DNA of 64,000 bases from Sphagnum compactum. Lineage: Eukaryota > Bryophyta > Sphagnopsida > Sphagnales. Below, piece after piece: positions 25,555 to 36,335 of this stretch; positions within the stretch are counted from its first letter, which is position 1; the number at the start of each line of letters is the position of its first letter. The translations under genes were made by a program, and so were the position numbers. The DNA is taken from positions 19,406,001 through 19,470,000 of the forward strand of contig OZ234498.1 in NCBI GenBank assembly GCA_965153455.1. The letters are read 5' to 3'. Below the pieces are notes generated by a model. The model did not search any database. It worked only from the letters and a program-made list of their open reading frames with translations, and was not told the DNA's origin.

Positions 25555-27666
25555 ATGGGTATACAACAGTTACCATCTGCGAGAAGACCTCCCTCGGATC
25601 TAGCAGCAATGCTTGCGAGCTCAGGGTCACTGACAAACGCAGTGCTGATTTCAGCTCTCTTGCGAGGTTCGAAGCTGCCGGACATGTTCGTAGAAGTGGA
25701 AGACGATAGGGCGGCTGTATGCACGCAGAGCTCAGAGCTCCTCGACATTCCTGTCATCGATCTCTCCAAGCTATCGACGGGCGAGGAGGCCGACAGGCAG
25801 ACCGTGGTACATGCCATGGCCGAAGCTTGCGAGAAATGGGGGTTCCTGCAGGTCTCGAACCATGGAGTAGACCTAAGACTGATCGAGAGGTGCGAAGCAC
25901 AAGCGCACCGTCTTTTTGAGCTTCCGCTGGAAGCGAAGGAACGAGCGCATCGAGCGCCCGGTGAGAAGTTCGGCTACGGAGCCAACACTTGGGTTGATCA
26001 AACTGTGAGGCACTGGGCGGAGAGCTTCAGTTTGCAACTGCACCCTTATTCCAACATCACCGAATACGCCTCCACTCTCTTCGAATCTGATTATGAGGAT
26101 TTTAGGTGCATTCCAAACTCGTCACTAGGATTCTCATTATTCAATACCAAATCTAGTCTTGTTCAAGTGTAAACATACGCACTACTTGTCTTGACGCTTG
26201 ATTCTTGATACTGACGGCCCCTGCGGGGTCAAATTAAGACACATCTTGATCAGGCATGGAAAATGGAGATCAACATCATATTTCTTTCTCGCCTTTCCAT
26301 AGCCGATTTTGTAGCCATGAAGTTATACGGCTGCTACGTGTGAATGCCCAATTCAAAGGGGAAACTCAAGACCGTGTTCTTGTATAGAGTACCCGTTTTG
26401 TCTTTGACTGGTTATCAAAAGGTGACGCACCACAACATGTATACTTTTGTGCATGATACGTGTGACCTGAAATGAACTCCATGTTTTTAACCGTAGAGCC
26501 TGAACACCGGCAGCAAGTTCTCGGTAAATAAATCCCGAAAGCTGGAAAATTGCAGTCCCAAACAATCTTTCATTCAGGGACCTGGATTGTTGTCCTGATG
26601 AAGCAATCATGTAAGGAAATTGTCGTGAGCATGCTGGATTGTCTAGAGAATAATATTGGATGTTGGAGGGCTTTCAATGCAGTGAGACGATGGAAGAGTA
26701 CATGGGCGCAGTGGAGAAGCTGGCGCGGCAGCTCACGGAGCTTCTCGCCGAAGGGTTGGGTCTATTGCCGACGCGTCTGAACCATTACTTCGAGGACGCC
26801 ACCATGACTTCCATGCGCCTCAACTTATATCCGCCGTGCCCCCAGCCCGAGCTTGCGATTGGGCTCCGAGCTCACACTGACCCTCATCTCCTCACCATTC
26901 TTCACCAGGATAATGTGGTCGGCTTGCAAGTGCAGATTAACGAGCAGTGGATCACCGTCAAACCTCGGCCTGAGTGCTTCGTCGTCAACGTTGGAGACCT
27001 CTTCCAGGTGCACACTCAATCTCCAATTATTTCCGCAAAATTCTTGGTGGCACATAAACCCCAGATCTGCTCCTATCATCTTTCCTTGAGCTGCTATCAA
27101 TGTGCAATACACTTATAGATCTTCGACTGGGTGTTCAAGACGATGTAAAAGAAGAACAACATGGTCTACCAACCGCTAAGTTCAAGACTAATATGATGTC
27201 TGTCATTACCTGTCGAGTTGTTGCTTTCATTCTTCCTTTTTAAAAGGTGGACATTTCAAAGTGCCGAATCAAGGAAAGCAGAAATTATAGATGCATTTCA
27301 TTCTTTCGTCAAAGATAAAAACACAAATTGACAGTATCTAACTTAAACTATTACTCTCCATAGACTTCCGTGTGTGGACCCCACTTTTATATAAGCTGAA
27401 TTCACTATCATGACCTCTGTCTGACCTCGTAGACTTGATAGGAGGCTGCAAGTACCACATATAAGCTGTCCATGAGTTGTAGCCACGAGGCTGTCGTCTG
27501 GTTTAATGATTCTCTGGACACAACAATTTATCCAAAACGTGCAAGAAGGCGGGAGGGTGGCCGGTGCTAATTCTGTGTAGTCGGAATATGGTGCAACGGT
27601 GTTTGTTTGTTTGGGAGGGTGGGCTATTCATTCGCTAGGAAACAAAAAGGGCGGGACACACAGAAA

Positions 27667-27707
<41 letters not shown>

Positions 27708-28906
27708 TGTGTGTCCTGCTCGGATAGGAGCGAAGAGACTCCATGTTACCGCTCTCTCTTATTATACGCTGGGATCTCATTCATGAGCTGTGTCTGACCT
27801 CGTAGACTTGATATCATGAGCCTACAAGTACCGGAGGAGCTGGCCATGAGTTGTAGCAGTCCACGAGGCTAGCTTCTGGCCTTACAATATCTAGATCAAT
27901 CGTTTTCCAACACGTGCAAGAAGACTGGGGTTGGGGTGGGGGTCTGTGCAGTCAGACGCGCTAGCACAAGGGTGTTTGGGGGAGAAGGAGGGTGGAATAC
28001 CTTCTCTCACTTGGAAAACAAATAGGACATGATACACGTACAGAGAACCTGAATAGGTAGGTGTCCTGTTGTAGGAGGGCGATGATCCGCTGAGAAACAA
28101 ACAGAACAGAGCATAGAGAACCTTCGGGAGTGTGTTGTTTTTGAAGAGGGCGATGAGCAGAGTCGCTTTGATGAACCAGAAACTGTTGTCGAGTTCTGTT
28201 TACCAATTACGCTTTCAGGATAAACCGCGGTGATCAAGCTGGGATTGTGGTGCTCTAGAAAATATAACTTGAAACCTATAGATCTATGTGCATACACAGC
28301 TAGCTACGTCTCGAGAGTTGAAGACGTTTTGGCATGATCTTGTTGATTCCGCCTAACTTGTCAAACAATAGGTTTGCAATGAACCCAAAACGCCTCGCAC
28401 GGTGCTGCGCTCTTCTTCCTCCTCTTCTTCTTCTTCATGACCGTTAATGTCTGAGTTCAAAAGAGCCTAATGAGAGCAAGAGATGTCTGCCGCAATTGAT
28501 ACCGGCTCCAACTTTGCTTCGAAGAAGATGAAGACGGATGAAGCTGAGATATTATTACAAAATTAGGTGGGAATTAGGTTATGCTCATGAGTCATGACAA
28601 GTGCTGCAGGTTGGCTTTCAAACTAACTAACATTTGTTTTGTGTTTTGTTGCAGATTCTGAGCAACAAAAGATACAAGAGTGTACTGCATCGGGCAATTG
28701 TGAATGGCACAAGTAAGCGTCTCTCAATGGCCTGCTTCCTTAACCCTCCTTTGAGTGCAACTATCGTGGCCCCTGATGAGCTCATCACGCCTCAACGACC
28801 TCGAATCTACAGAGCCTTCACATTCCAAGATTTTCTTTCCAATGCCTACACACATCATCCCAAGGGTGCTGAAAGACCTGAACAGTATCATTTAGCGCAG
28901 GCTTAA
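25555..28906 (+). CDS. Gibberellin-oxidase-like 2OG-Fe(II) dioxygenase
   Basis: Three exons join in frame to 375 residues: 25,555-26,105; 26,683-27,007; 28,655-28,906. All introns are GT-AG, of 577 and 1647 bp. The start has the context GAGCCATGGGT. The DIOX_N domain covers about residues 60-160 (IPVIDLSKL, CEKWGFLQVSNHG). The catalytic domain follows, with Fe(II) ligands His248 and Asp250 (AHTDPH) and His304 (VLHRAIVN), and the 2-oxoglutarate-binding pair Arg314 and Ser316. MRLNLYPPCPQPEL and LTILHQD resemble GA20- and C20-GA2-oxidases, and WAESFSLQL fits the latter. Such soluble enzymes hydroxylate or oxidise gibberellin-type diterpenoids using O2 and 2-oxoglutarate. The exact reaction cannot be fixed by eye, and in early land plants the substrate may be a related diterpenoid. 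Exons 1 and 2 are much more GC-rich than the surroundings. The gene looks intact. Confidence 0.88.
27405..28160 (+). repeat. Tandem duplication inside dioxygenase intron 2
   Basis: Two related copies about 373 bp apart both begin near GTCTGACCTCGTAGACTTGA (27,419 and 27,792). They share CATGAGTTGTAGC, CACGAGGCT and ACACGTGCAAGAAG-like words. A shorter third duplication of about 80 bp follows, with related GAAACAAA and AGAGAACCT words near 28,013 and 28,092. The first copy carries a long GT microsatellite that the second lacks. It is wholly intronic and leaves the splice sites untouched. Confidence 0.65.
27671..27714. repeat. (GT)n microsatellite
   Basis: About 22 GT units with one CGCG interruption, within intron 2 of the dioxygenase gene. 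It lies in the first of the two intronic duplicates. Confidence 0.9.
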
Positions 28907-31900
28907 GTGGATTGAATCAGCACTGATTTAGACTGAATGAATCAAGCCCCAATTCCTCATATAGATGAGTCTGGCTGTAATCATGCCTAGTTTGGCATAT
29001 TAGTGACTATACAGATCTAATCATGTAACATTAGTTGGCCCGGCTGGAACCCAGTTTTAACTAATCCAGAGTATGCAAGCACTAACCCAAGCCCTAATTT
29101 TAATGCTCAAGGTAGCCAGGTTTGGAGTCTACTTCTTTACCACTAGCTCTGTGTGAGAAAATGGAGAATTTGGCCCACAACAAACATTTGGTGAACAAAA
29201 GAAGGCTTGTAGATGTTTAGTTGAACCCAAACAGTGTTATACTTTCTGACAGAATTTGAGTGCAGTGTCATACTAAACAGAATGAACATCCTCTGCAATG
29301 GATGGGTGACTTAGCTGCTGCCTTAGTCAAAGTTGGTGTACAATTAAATGTAGACTAAGGGTGCTGCATGTTGGAGCTGGCTTCCCTCTTGCAGATCATC
29401 AAAACGATACAGTCCTTGCACCTCTCTTCAGTGTATGAACCTGATTAGGAGTACCCAAGTGTGATACTGTATTGGAAGCCATATGAAACCTCAAGAACTG
29501 GGTTTATTAGTAGTAAAAGTATTCAAGTGTGCTTGCAGGCCATATCAAACCTGAAGAATTGGATTCTGTAATGCAATGACTCATGGCAACTCAATAAATT
29601 GTATTTAAATGCCTGCTAGTGAATTTCTAGTTTTTCCTGATTTGTGTGTTTTGAGCCTGTTTTTCTCCTTGTTAAAAAGTGCTACTGCTTGATAAAGTAC
29701 CAAGTTAATATAAATAGCTCAACAGCTTTTTGTCCACTTGATGTCAAGATCTTATGTAAGAAACAAGAGTGTTGTTGGTAGCCTGGCTTCAAAGACTTAT
29801 GGTTATGGCACCACTACACTGTTCATAGATTAACCTGATTATTTGCCATGGTGAGCATCATCGTTCCTGCATGTTGGCAAATAATATGTCCTTGAACAAG
29901 TTTGATGGGAGTACATATCGGACTCTAGTATTCAACTAGAACAATTGCAGTTGTATGACAACCTGCTCATACTGACATAGCCGTATTTGAAGCAGAATCT
30001 CCAGATTTAGGCAGCCTGGGAAACTGCAGATGGGAAGCTGTGAGACTTGGAAAACTTAAATCATCAAAGTCAATATGTGTGGATCCACAATGTCTGTTAG
30101 ATTTGTGAACTATGTTCCACGAACAATCTCAATCATTTTCTCCTCAATTTCAACCAATCTCCAAGATAAGATGCATGCACCCCTTACCTGAACACAAAGT
30201 CAGATGTTCTGGAGATGAGCTGAACTATTGAGATATGAATAAATTTCGGTACTAATCATGATCTCTTTGACCCATGTATCAGATCCAACATGATACTGTC
30301 TCATTTAGTAGTTTTGCTACAGTCAACAGCCTCCAAAGCATTTGCAGGAAGCCCAGCAACATTTGAAACTTCTGGGCTTGCACCTTTGTGTCACAAGGGA
30401 TCCTTCTACTTGCACATGATTGAAGAATGTCATGAACACAGGTTGCAGCCCCAGCTGCTACAGACTGACACACATTTGTCCTATAAATCCTGCAAGAGCT
30501 GAAAGTTGAACCAGCATTTGAGAAGTTTGACTAATGGGAACAAACTTTGTGACAAACCAACAGGATGGGAGCACAAAGGGCATAGAGGACAATCATCAGT
30601 CAAGGTCATGGCATTAATTTGTTCTAAATTTCCATTTTCATGTATTGGACAAGTTAAGTTGATGAGAGTTTTACATGAGAGAGCACCAATGTGTGAGAAA
30701 GCACTAATCAGGCCTCAATCACAGCTGTGGTTATTGAGATTCTTCAAGGCAACAAGGAGCAAGGATTGATTTGCAGCCAAGATATGGCAAAGTGACAAAT
30801 GCTCATGAAAATGCAACTTTAATTGTGCCTTGTTGAAACAGATGTATTTGAAAACAGCTACCAGGAGATGAGAACTTGCATCGTAATCCTGGCAATAAAG
30901 CCCCTTTAGATCCTATGTTTCAAATTAATACATGTGTTGTGATGAGTGAGAATGTAAATGTCTTGTAGAAATTGTAAAGAAAGCCATTGGGTGTTGGACC
31001 TAAGTTGCTGTGCCCCTCGACTATCCACTGCAGAATTCTGCTCTAGAATGTACTGCTTTCAGCCCTGTCCAGATTGCCAACCTTGTAGGCTAAGTGAACT
31101 CCATCATCAGGTTGCTTCTGTCAGCCTCCTGAACAGCAGCTGTCTTCCAGGACTGGTAACAGTATGGATACACCCAGATAGCAGTGAAGTAGCAAGGCGT
31201 CTTTGTTGCCGGAGCACGTCTCATACAAAATTTGATTGCAATTATGCAGTGATATCTTGGAGGCATTAAGCATCTCATTTTGGCAAGATGTGCATTCATG
31301 AAAGTGGAACCATATGTGAGTCAAATCACCCACCAGCAACAACTTAGCATCCATGTCTATGGTGAATATGGTAAGGATTTTGTGTTCATTTGATTACAAC
31401 AGACATTGGACAGCTCTTCAAACTTGCAAGAATATTGTACTTTTTTCTTAGACTAGTTCTTGCAAGTTCACAGACACTGATGAGATCCATGACTAGAGTG
31501 ACTGCTGAAGGGCAATCAAGCCTATCAACACAACTGAAGACACCCATGACAACTAGAGCATATTGTACCTGATTTCCTTGTGGAGCTGGATTTTTGGAGA
31601 CACCATCTGATAAACTTCATAGACCTTGTAAACCCCACTGTCACCAGGCATGGCATAGCTGCTTCAAGTCATTACTGACATGCATTAATGCTGTGACTGA
31701 TTCCTTGTACCACTTCAAAATCTTTCATATGTCACACTTGAACTGGTAACTATGGTAAGCTAACTGGAATGCAAGACCTTGCCTCTCCCTTGTCTACTGG
31801 AAGCAAGCAGACCCTGACCTTCTAAGGCAAGGTCTAAAGAAGTTGAGGGAGCAACGCTTGGTGTATGCAATCGATTTACCCATTCCATCAGGTGTGAAAA

Positions 31901-32890
31901 ATGAAATGATACTCTTGATTGAGCCTTGCAACAACCAATTTCATGAGAGGAAATTTCAATCTGCCAAAGCCTGACAGTTTAGTTTCCAATTATATAGCTA
32001 CCTCTATCATGACATAATGAAAACAAAATCACAAAGGCAGTATACCCAGACATCAAGATTTGATTTTTATTAAAGAGTTCTAGGAAGTCTGCAAATGTTC
32101 TAATCAGTTTTATTCTAATACACGTAGTTCCTAATTTCCATTTGAGATCCTGAAACCTAATTTTTGCAGGAGGTTTGGTGTTAAAGGTGATTAGTAGTAG
32201 TTTTTCCTATGATAGCACAAAAGAAACAGATTTCCAATTGTGGTAGGTAGGGGGTAAAAAGTCATCACCTCCATTGTTTTAGGAGTTGTCATATTTTTAG
32301 CTACCCTATCTTGACCCTATCTTGCAATCACCCAAATTGTGAGCCAAGATTTCATCCATATTTCATTCATTATTTTCATCTTACTAATCATGAATAATAA
32401 CTTCATCAAAATTTTCATCCAAATGAACATAATTAATAGTTGCATCCAAGATGTTCATCTAGATCATCCATTATTTTCATCCACATCCAATGAATGAAAA
32501 GCTTCCATCCACTAATATATGGTTTAGTTCTTCAACTTTCATCTATTTTTTTCATCCTAGAGAGCATGAATAGGTTTAACATCCATAATTTTCATCCACA
32601 TCACCCAAAACCTTGCTATTAACTCATTGGGAATGCACTTCTACTCTGGGCATGTTCATTATGGCACAACGAACTTGAAAAAAAAACGTTCTTGAAGTTT
32701 CTTTAAGTTTGTGCAAAACACTCTTGTCATAATTTCAAATCAAAGCCCCCAATTGGATAGGCAAACATTTCCAAAAAAAATCAAACTTTGGAATTTTGTA
32801 GTTTGCACTCATGTTTCAAAACACATAACTCATTCATATCCAACACACTTACCATTGCAAAAGGGTCAAAATTTGTTTGTGCATACAAAA
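28907..32890. other. Intergenic DNA, no gene supported
   Basis: The first part is probably the dioxygenase 3' UTR. Beyond it are several short open frames on both strands with no domain or splice logic. Around 32,340-32,590 the word TTTTCATCC recurs many times in an AT-rich setting, suggesting a degenerate simple repeat. Confidence 0.4.
29593..29598 (+). terminator. Candidate polyadenylation signal AATAAA
   Basis: A canonical AATAAA about 690 bp after the dioxygenase stop codon, followed by T-rich sequence. It would imply a long 3' UTR. Plant signals are loose, so an unseen earlier site is possible. Confidence 0.3.
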
Positions 32891-33033
32891 ATTTACAATG
32901 CAACTACTGTATGAGCATGTGAATGTGGGCAGTGAGCTGAACTTTTGTGAGTCGCACATAATCTTTAAAAAATATACTTGCCACATAAACCAAATATTCT
33001 CCACGTAAATAAAAATGTTCTATATATATGGAT

Positions 33034-33123
33034 AGAATATTCTACTTGTGACAAGAATATTCTTTTAATGATACAATATATTCATCCTAGTAGACAGAAT
33101 ATACTATTTGTGACAAGAATATC
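33034..33123. repeat. Direct repeats with AGAATATTCT palindromes
   Basis: Two units about 62 bp apart share AGAATAT, then a short spacer, TTGTGACAAGAATAT. The first unit has two perfect AGAATATTCT palindromes (33,034-33,043 and 33,054-33,063). The core GAATATTC matches the GAAnnTTC heat-shock-element pattern, but no gene lies nearby, so a transposon-end role is more likely. Confidence 0.55.
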
Positions 33124-34441
33124 ATACATAACTTTTGTTGCACAAGTGCCTATAATTGAAACTTAGAAATTATTTCCCATAATCTTTCAATATAATGTTT
33201 TAAATTATTAGTGAGCATTTAACTTAGTCTAATAATTAATATCTATCTAATAGTGAAACATCATTCATGCCAAGCAAAATATCAAATGAAGAATTATCGA
33301 AGCATTTATAAAACCAGAGCAGTAGCATCATTTGCAAGTTCCAGTCTAAGAGCCAAACACATAGCACATCATGTGAGTGTTAGAATTGACAATGTTCATT
33401 GTATTTGTTTTTTATAACAATTTAGAAATGTACTCCTACCTATACAAAAGTTACATCATGAACCAACAAGCGACAAACTTCATCATAACTCCAAGTTGGA
33501 AAATGGATGAAATTTTCAAACTACTCACAAAACATGACATGCTACAAAACATAATACATGTGTTTACAGGGCACCAACTTCCCTCACTGACCTAATGGAT
33601 TGGAAATCATTGTTACAAAATCTGAACAAGTGGATGCAAATGGGATACAATGAGCCAACGGGTTTACTATAAAAAAGGATTACATGTCTTTTTTCCCAAA
33701 AAGTACTTTTTCATATGAATGAATTTTGGAACAATGTTTTTAACAACTTGTTACAATAAATGTTTATAGTTGTCCAAGTACATGACATGTTTTTTTCTTC
33801 ATCATTTTTTAATAAATATGAATTTTTGAAAGTGTCTTAATTCCTTGTAAATTCAATGTTTCATCTTTAAAAATGATAATAATTTCAAATCATAACCAAT
33901 TTTTATTTTTTTACATTTTTATGTTTTCCTGTATAATAAACTAGAATTGTTTTTATACATCATGTACATTTTACCCCATTTATGTGTGGCAAAGGACTTT
34001 GAAGTTTTAAAATTTTGGATCAATTTTGGAAGGTTCTTTGAATTTTTAAAATTTTACAATTCCACATATTTTAAGGTATGAGTGTTTTTTTTTATTTGGT
34101 TAATAGGTCTTTATCATCTTTATTTTTTTCCCATCAAATGTGTTTTATTATATGAGTCCTTTTGATAGTCCTTTGCAAAATTGACTCATGTCTGATGCGT
34201 TGTTGTTCATCTTTAAAGGTCCTAAATCAAAACTTAAACTTAAAATTTCATCAAATGAATTTTTGGTTTGAATTCTTCGACATTCATATGAATGAAAAAA
34301 CAATAACTTGCCATGATTGCCATGGCTTTAAATGACAAAACATAAATATATATCCAATTTTGACTATTTTTTTTTTGCGGTCTAATGTTTTTTTTGGCTC
34401 GTTGGATTGTGACTGCACCCAAGTGCAAGCTGGGTAGTTCC

Positions 34442-35253
34442 CTATTGTAATTTCATATTACCTCTTGTTTGGATTTTGGCCTGATAGAATTTCATAAATT
34501 TGTCCATATCCAAGAGGGGGAACAGGTCCAATTGTGGGTTTACAATTGCTTCCAAAAGTCGACTAACCTCCCATCGATTGTAATGTAAATTTGACATCTT
34601 GAATCGTATGGTCCAACGAATAGCCTTACCATTACATGTTGGCGACAACATTTCATCCACTAGCATATTTATAGGAATGGAAATTTCCCCTCTAAATAGA
34701 CTTTGAAGAAAGATTGGCTGTTGTTTATTCAAAACAAATCCCTCTTCTTCAAGAGACTTGATTTCATCTTGGGTGATATTAGTTTCAGCTTGAATGGGCC
34801 AAATTTTTGAAACAATCAGTCTATCAAATGCATACTTGTGTTTCATATTGCCAACGCAATGATTCATGTCATCTACATAAAACCAAAACTTGTGCAACTA
34901 ATTTACAAGTGCACTAGGGAACTAAGACCACAACCTTGAATAAGTCGGAACAAGGACACCAATAGAAGTTGGCTTGATAATTATTCTTGTAGCACAAGAA
35001 TGCTTGGTGGAATTTTGCAACGCAGACCATTGAACATGTGACGTAAGGGGGCATCTTTTTATATGCCAAACTCCATCTCCACATGGAGCTTCAAGGACCT
35101 CAACATCTCCACGAATTTGATCCACCCCAAGTTGTTCAATTGCACATTTGATCTAACAATTGCATGGTTTACATGAGGATGAAAAAAATTCACATGATTG
35201 TGCCTATGTGAATCCCCTTTTGATATGGGGGGTAGGTTTCCTTTTGTTTGCAA
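34442..35253 (-). pseudogene. Broken coding region of unknown family
   Basis: One minus-strand frame runs from about 35,150 down to 34,442 with normal-looking amino-acid content, including EVLEAPCGDGVWHIKRCPL and RFKMSNLHYNRWEVSRLL. TAG stops occur at 34,922-34,924 and shortly after. The 5' part shifts into another frame near 35,130. I do not recognise the family. Its position between the inverted-repeat-like flanks at 32.9 and 36.3 kb suggests a transposon protein, but no catalytic motif is visible. Confidence 0.4.
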
Positions 35254-36211
35254 AAGCCAAAGATCTCTTCACCTTCCATATGTGCGATTTTAACTATGCA
35301 AACCAATCCCAGGGAATATTCAAAAATTGTGTTTGCAAGTTGCTTTGGATTACTAGATAGGTTGCTCTATGCAAGAGCCGTTCATTCTTATCAGGCCTTT
35401 GATTTGGTCAACCAACTTGTTTGAATTAAGAATACAATGTCGATTGTTTGAAAGCTCAAACATAGTCTTCCAATGTTGTAACATACAAAGAGGCTCCCGT
35501 TTTTCCCGACTGCTGAAGCCATATATTGTGCACTATCTTTGAATGGTTGCATGTGGGCATGTCTGCAAGGTCTTCCAAAGTTTCTATAAGAAAATATGAA
35601 TGTCAATTATGTTGATTTAAAATGAATGGTACTTTAGATGTGAACTTATGAAGAAGATCATGGGGTGCAAAAAAAAATGTGTGAGAAGGTTGAAAATATT
35701 ACATGTATGATAAATCATCCCCATTGTTTCACATGAAAGTGTTAAAAACTAAACCAATTCTCTAACTCTTGAAGTCCAGCTTCATCAACCAGCCCTAAGG
35801 AATACCACCAATAGCAATCAGGAATACCACCAATAGCGGATTGCTGCATATTGAACATCTACCTCTTCCAAAGAAATGGATGGCACATACTTCTTGGTGG
35901 GTCAACATGTTTATATGCCATTGAATTAAATTTAGTTTAACATTTTATATGGTTTAAATGCTGCAAAGTTTAATATACTTCATATTGAACTAATATAAAA
36001 TATGACATAAAGTATGATTTCAACATTTCATGTGTTAAATTTTTCAAAATAAACCAACATAAATTTTTTTGTTTAGTTTTTTGCAAAAAGAAATATATTG
36101 CCAACGTTCATGAAAAAATTCATCGATAAACATCATTCATCCATGAACATATGGCAAAATATTTTTTCACGTCACCAAATATTCTGTCCCATGTGTCAAA
36201 AATATTCTCCA

Positions 36212-36239
36212 AATATTTTGTTGACGTCAACAAAATATT
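36212..36239. repeat. 28-bp perfect palindrome
   Basis: The left arm AATATTTTGTTGAC is followed at once by its exact reverse complement, centred on GACGTC at 36,223-36,228. The perfect symmetry stops at the next base on each side. GACGTC is a bZIP-type core, but the location inside a possible transposon end argues against a host-gene role. Confidence 0.9.
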
Positions 36240-36335
36240 CCACAAAGATTCACTCACACTCACCTACTCATGTTCACTTGTTCACCGTTCACGTTCGCAC
36301 ACTCACGAAATAGCATCCCTGCATTTGCATTAACC

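Larger units (their letters stand above)
32897..36335. mobile_element. Possible DNA transposon with diverged inverted ends
   Basis: The left flank (about 32,897-33,000) and the reverse complement of the right flank (about 36,240-36,335) share words in the same order: ATGCA, TG-AT, GTGA-TGTG, GTGA, GAAC, GTGAGT and AATCTTT. This would be a long, worn terminal inverted repeat. AATATTCT motifs cluster inside both ends. A broken minus-strand ORF lies in the middle. Long inverted ends would suit a MULE-type element, but no 9-bp target duplication was found and the boundaries are approximate. Confidence 0.35.

Noticed and set aside
30290-31269. Three + strand frames of 70-103 codons downstream of the dioxygenase
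   Set aside because: No shared frame, splice logic or domain; may be 3' UTR or intergenic sequence.
33034-33123. Short palindromic repeats as a possible CRISPR array
   Set aside because: This is plant nuclear DNA; there are only two units, they are not identical, and no cas genes exist.
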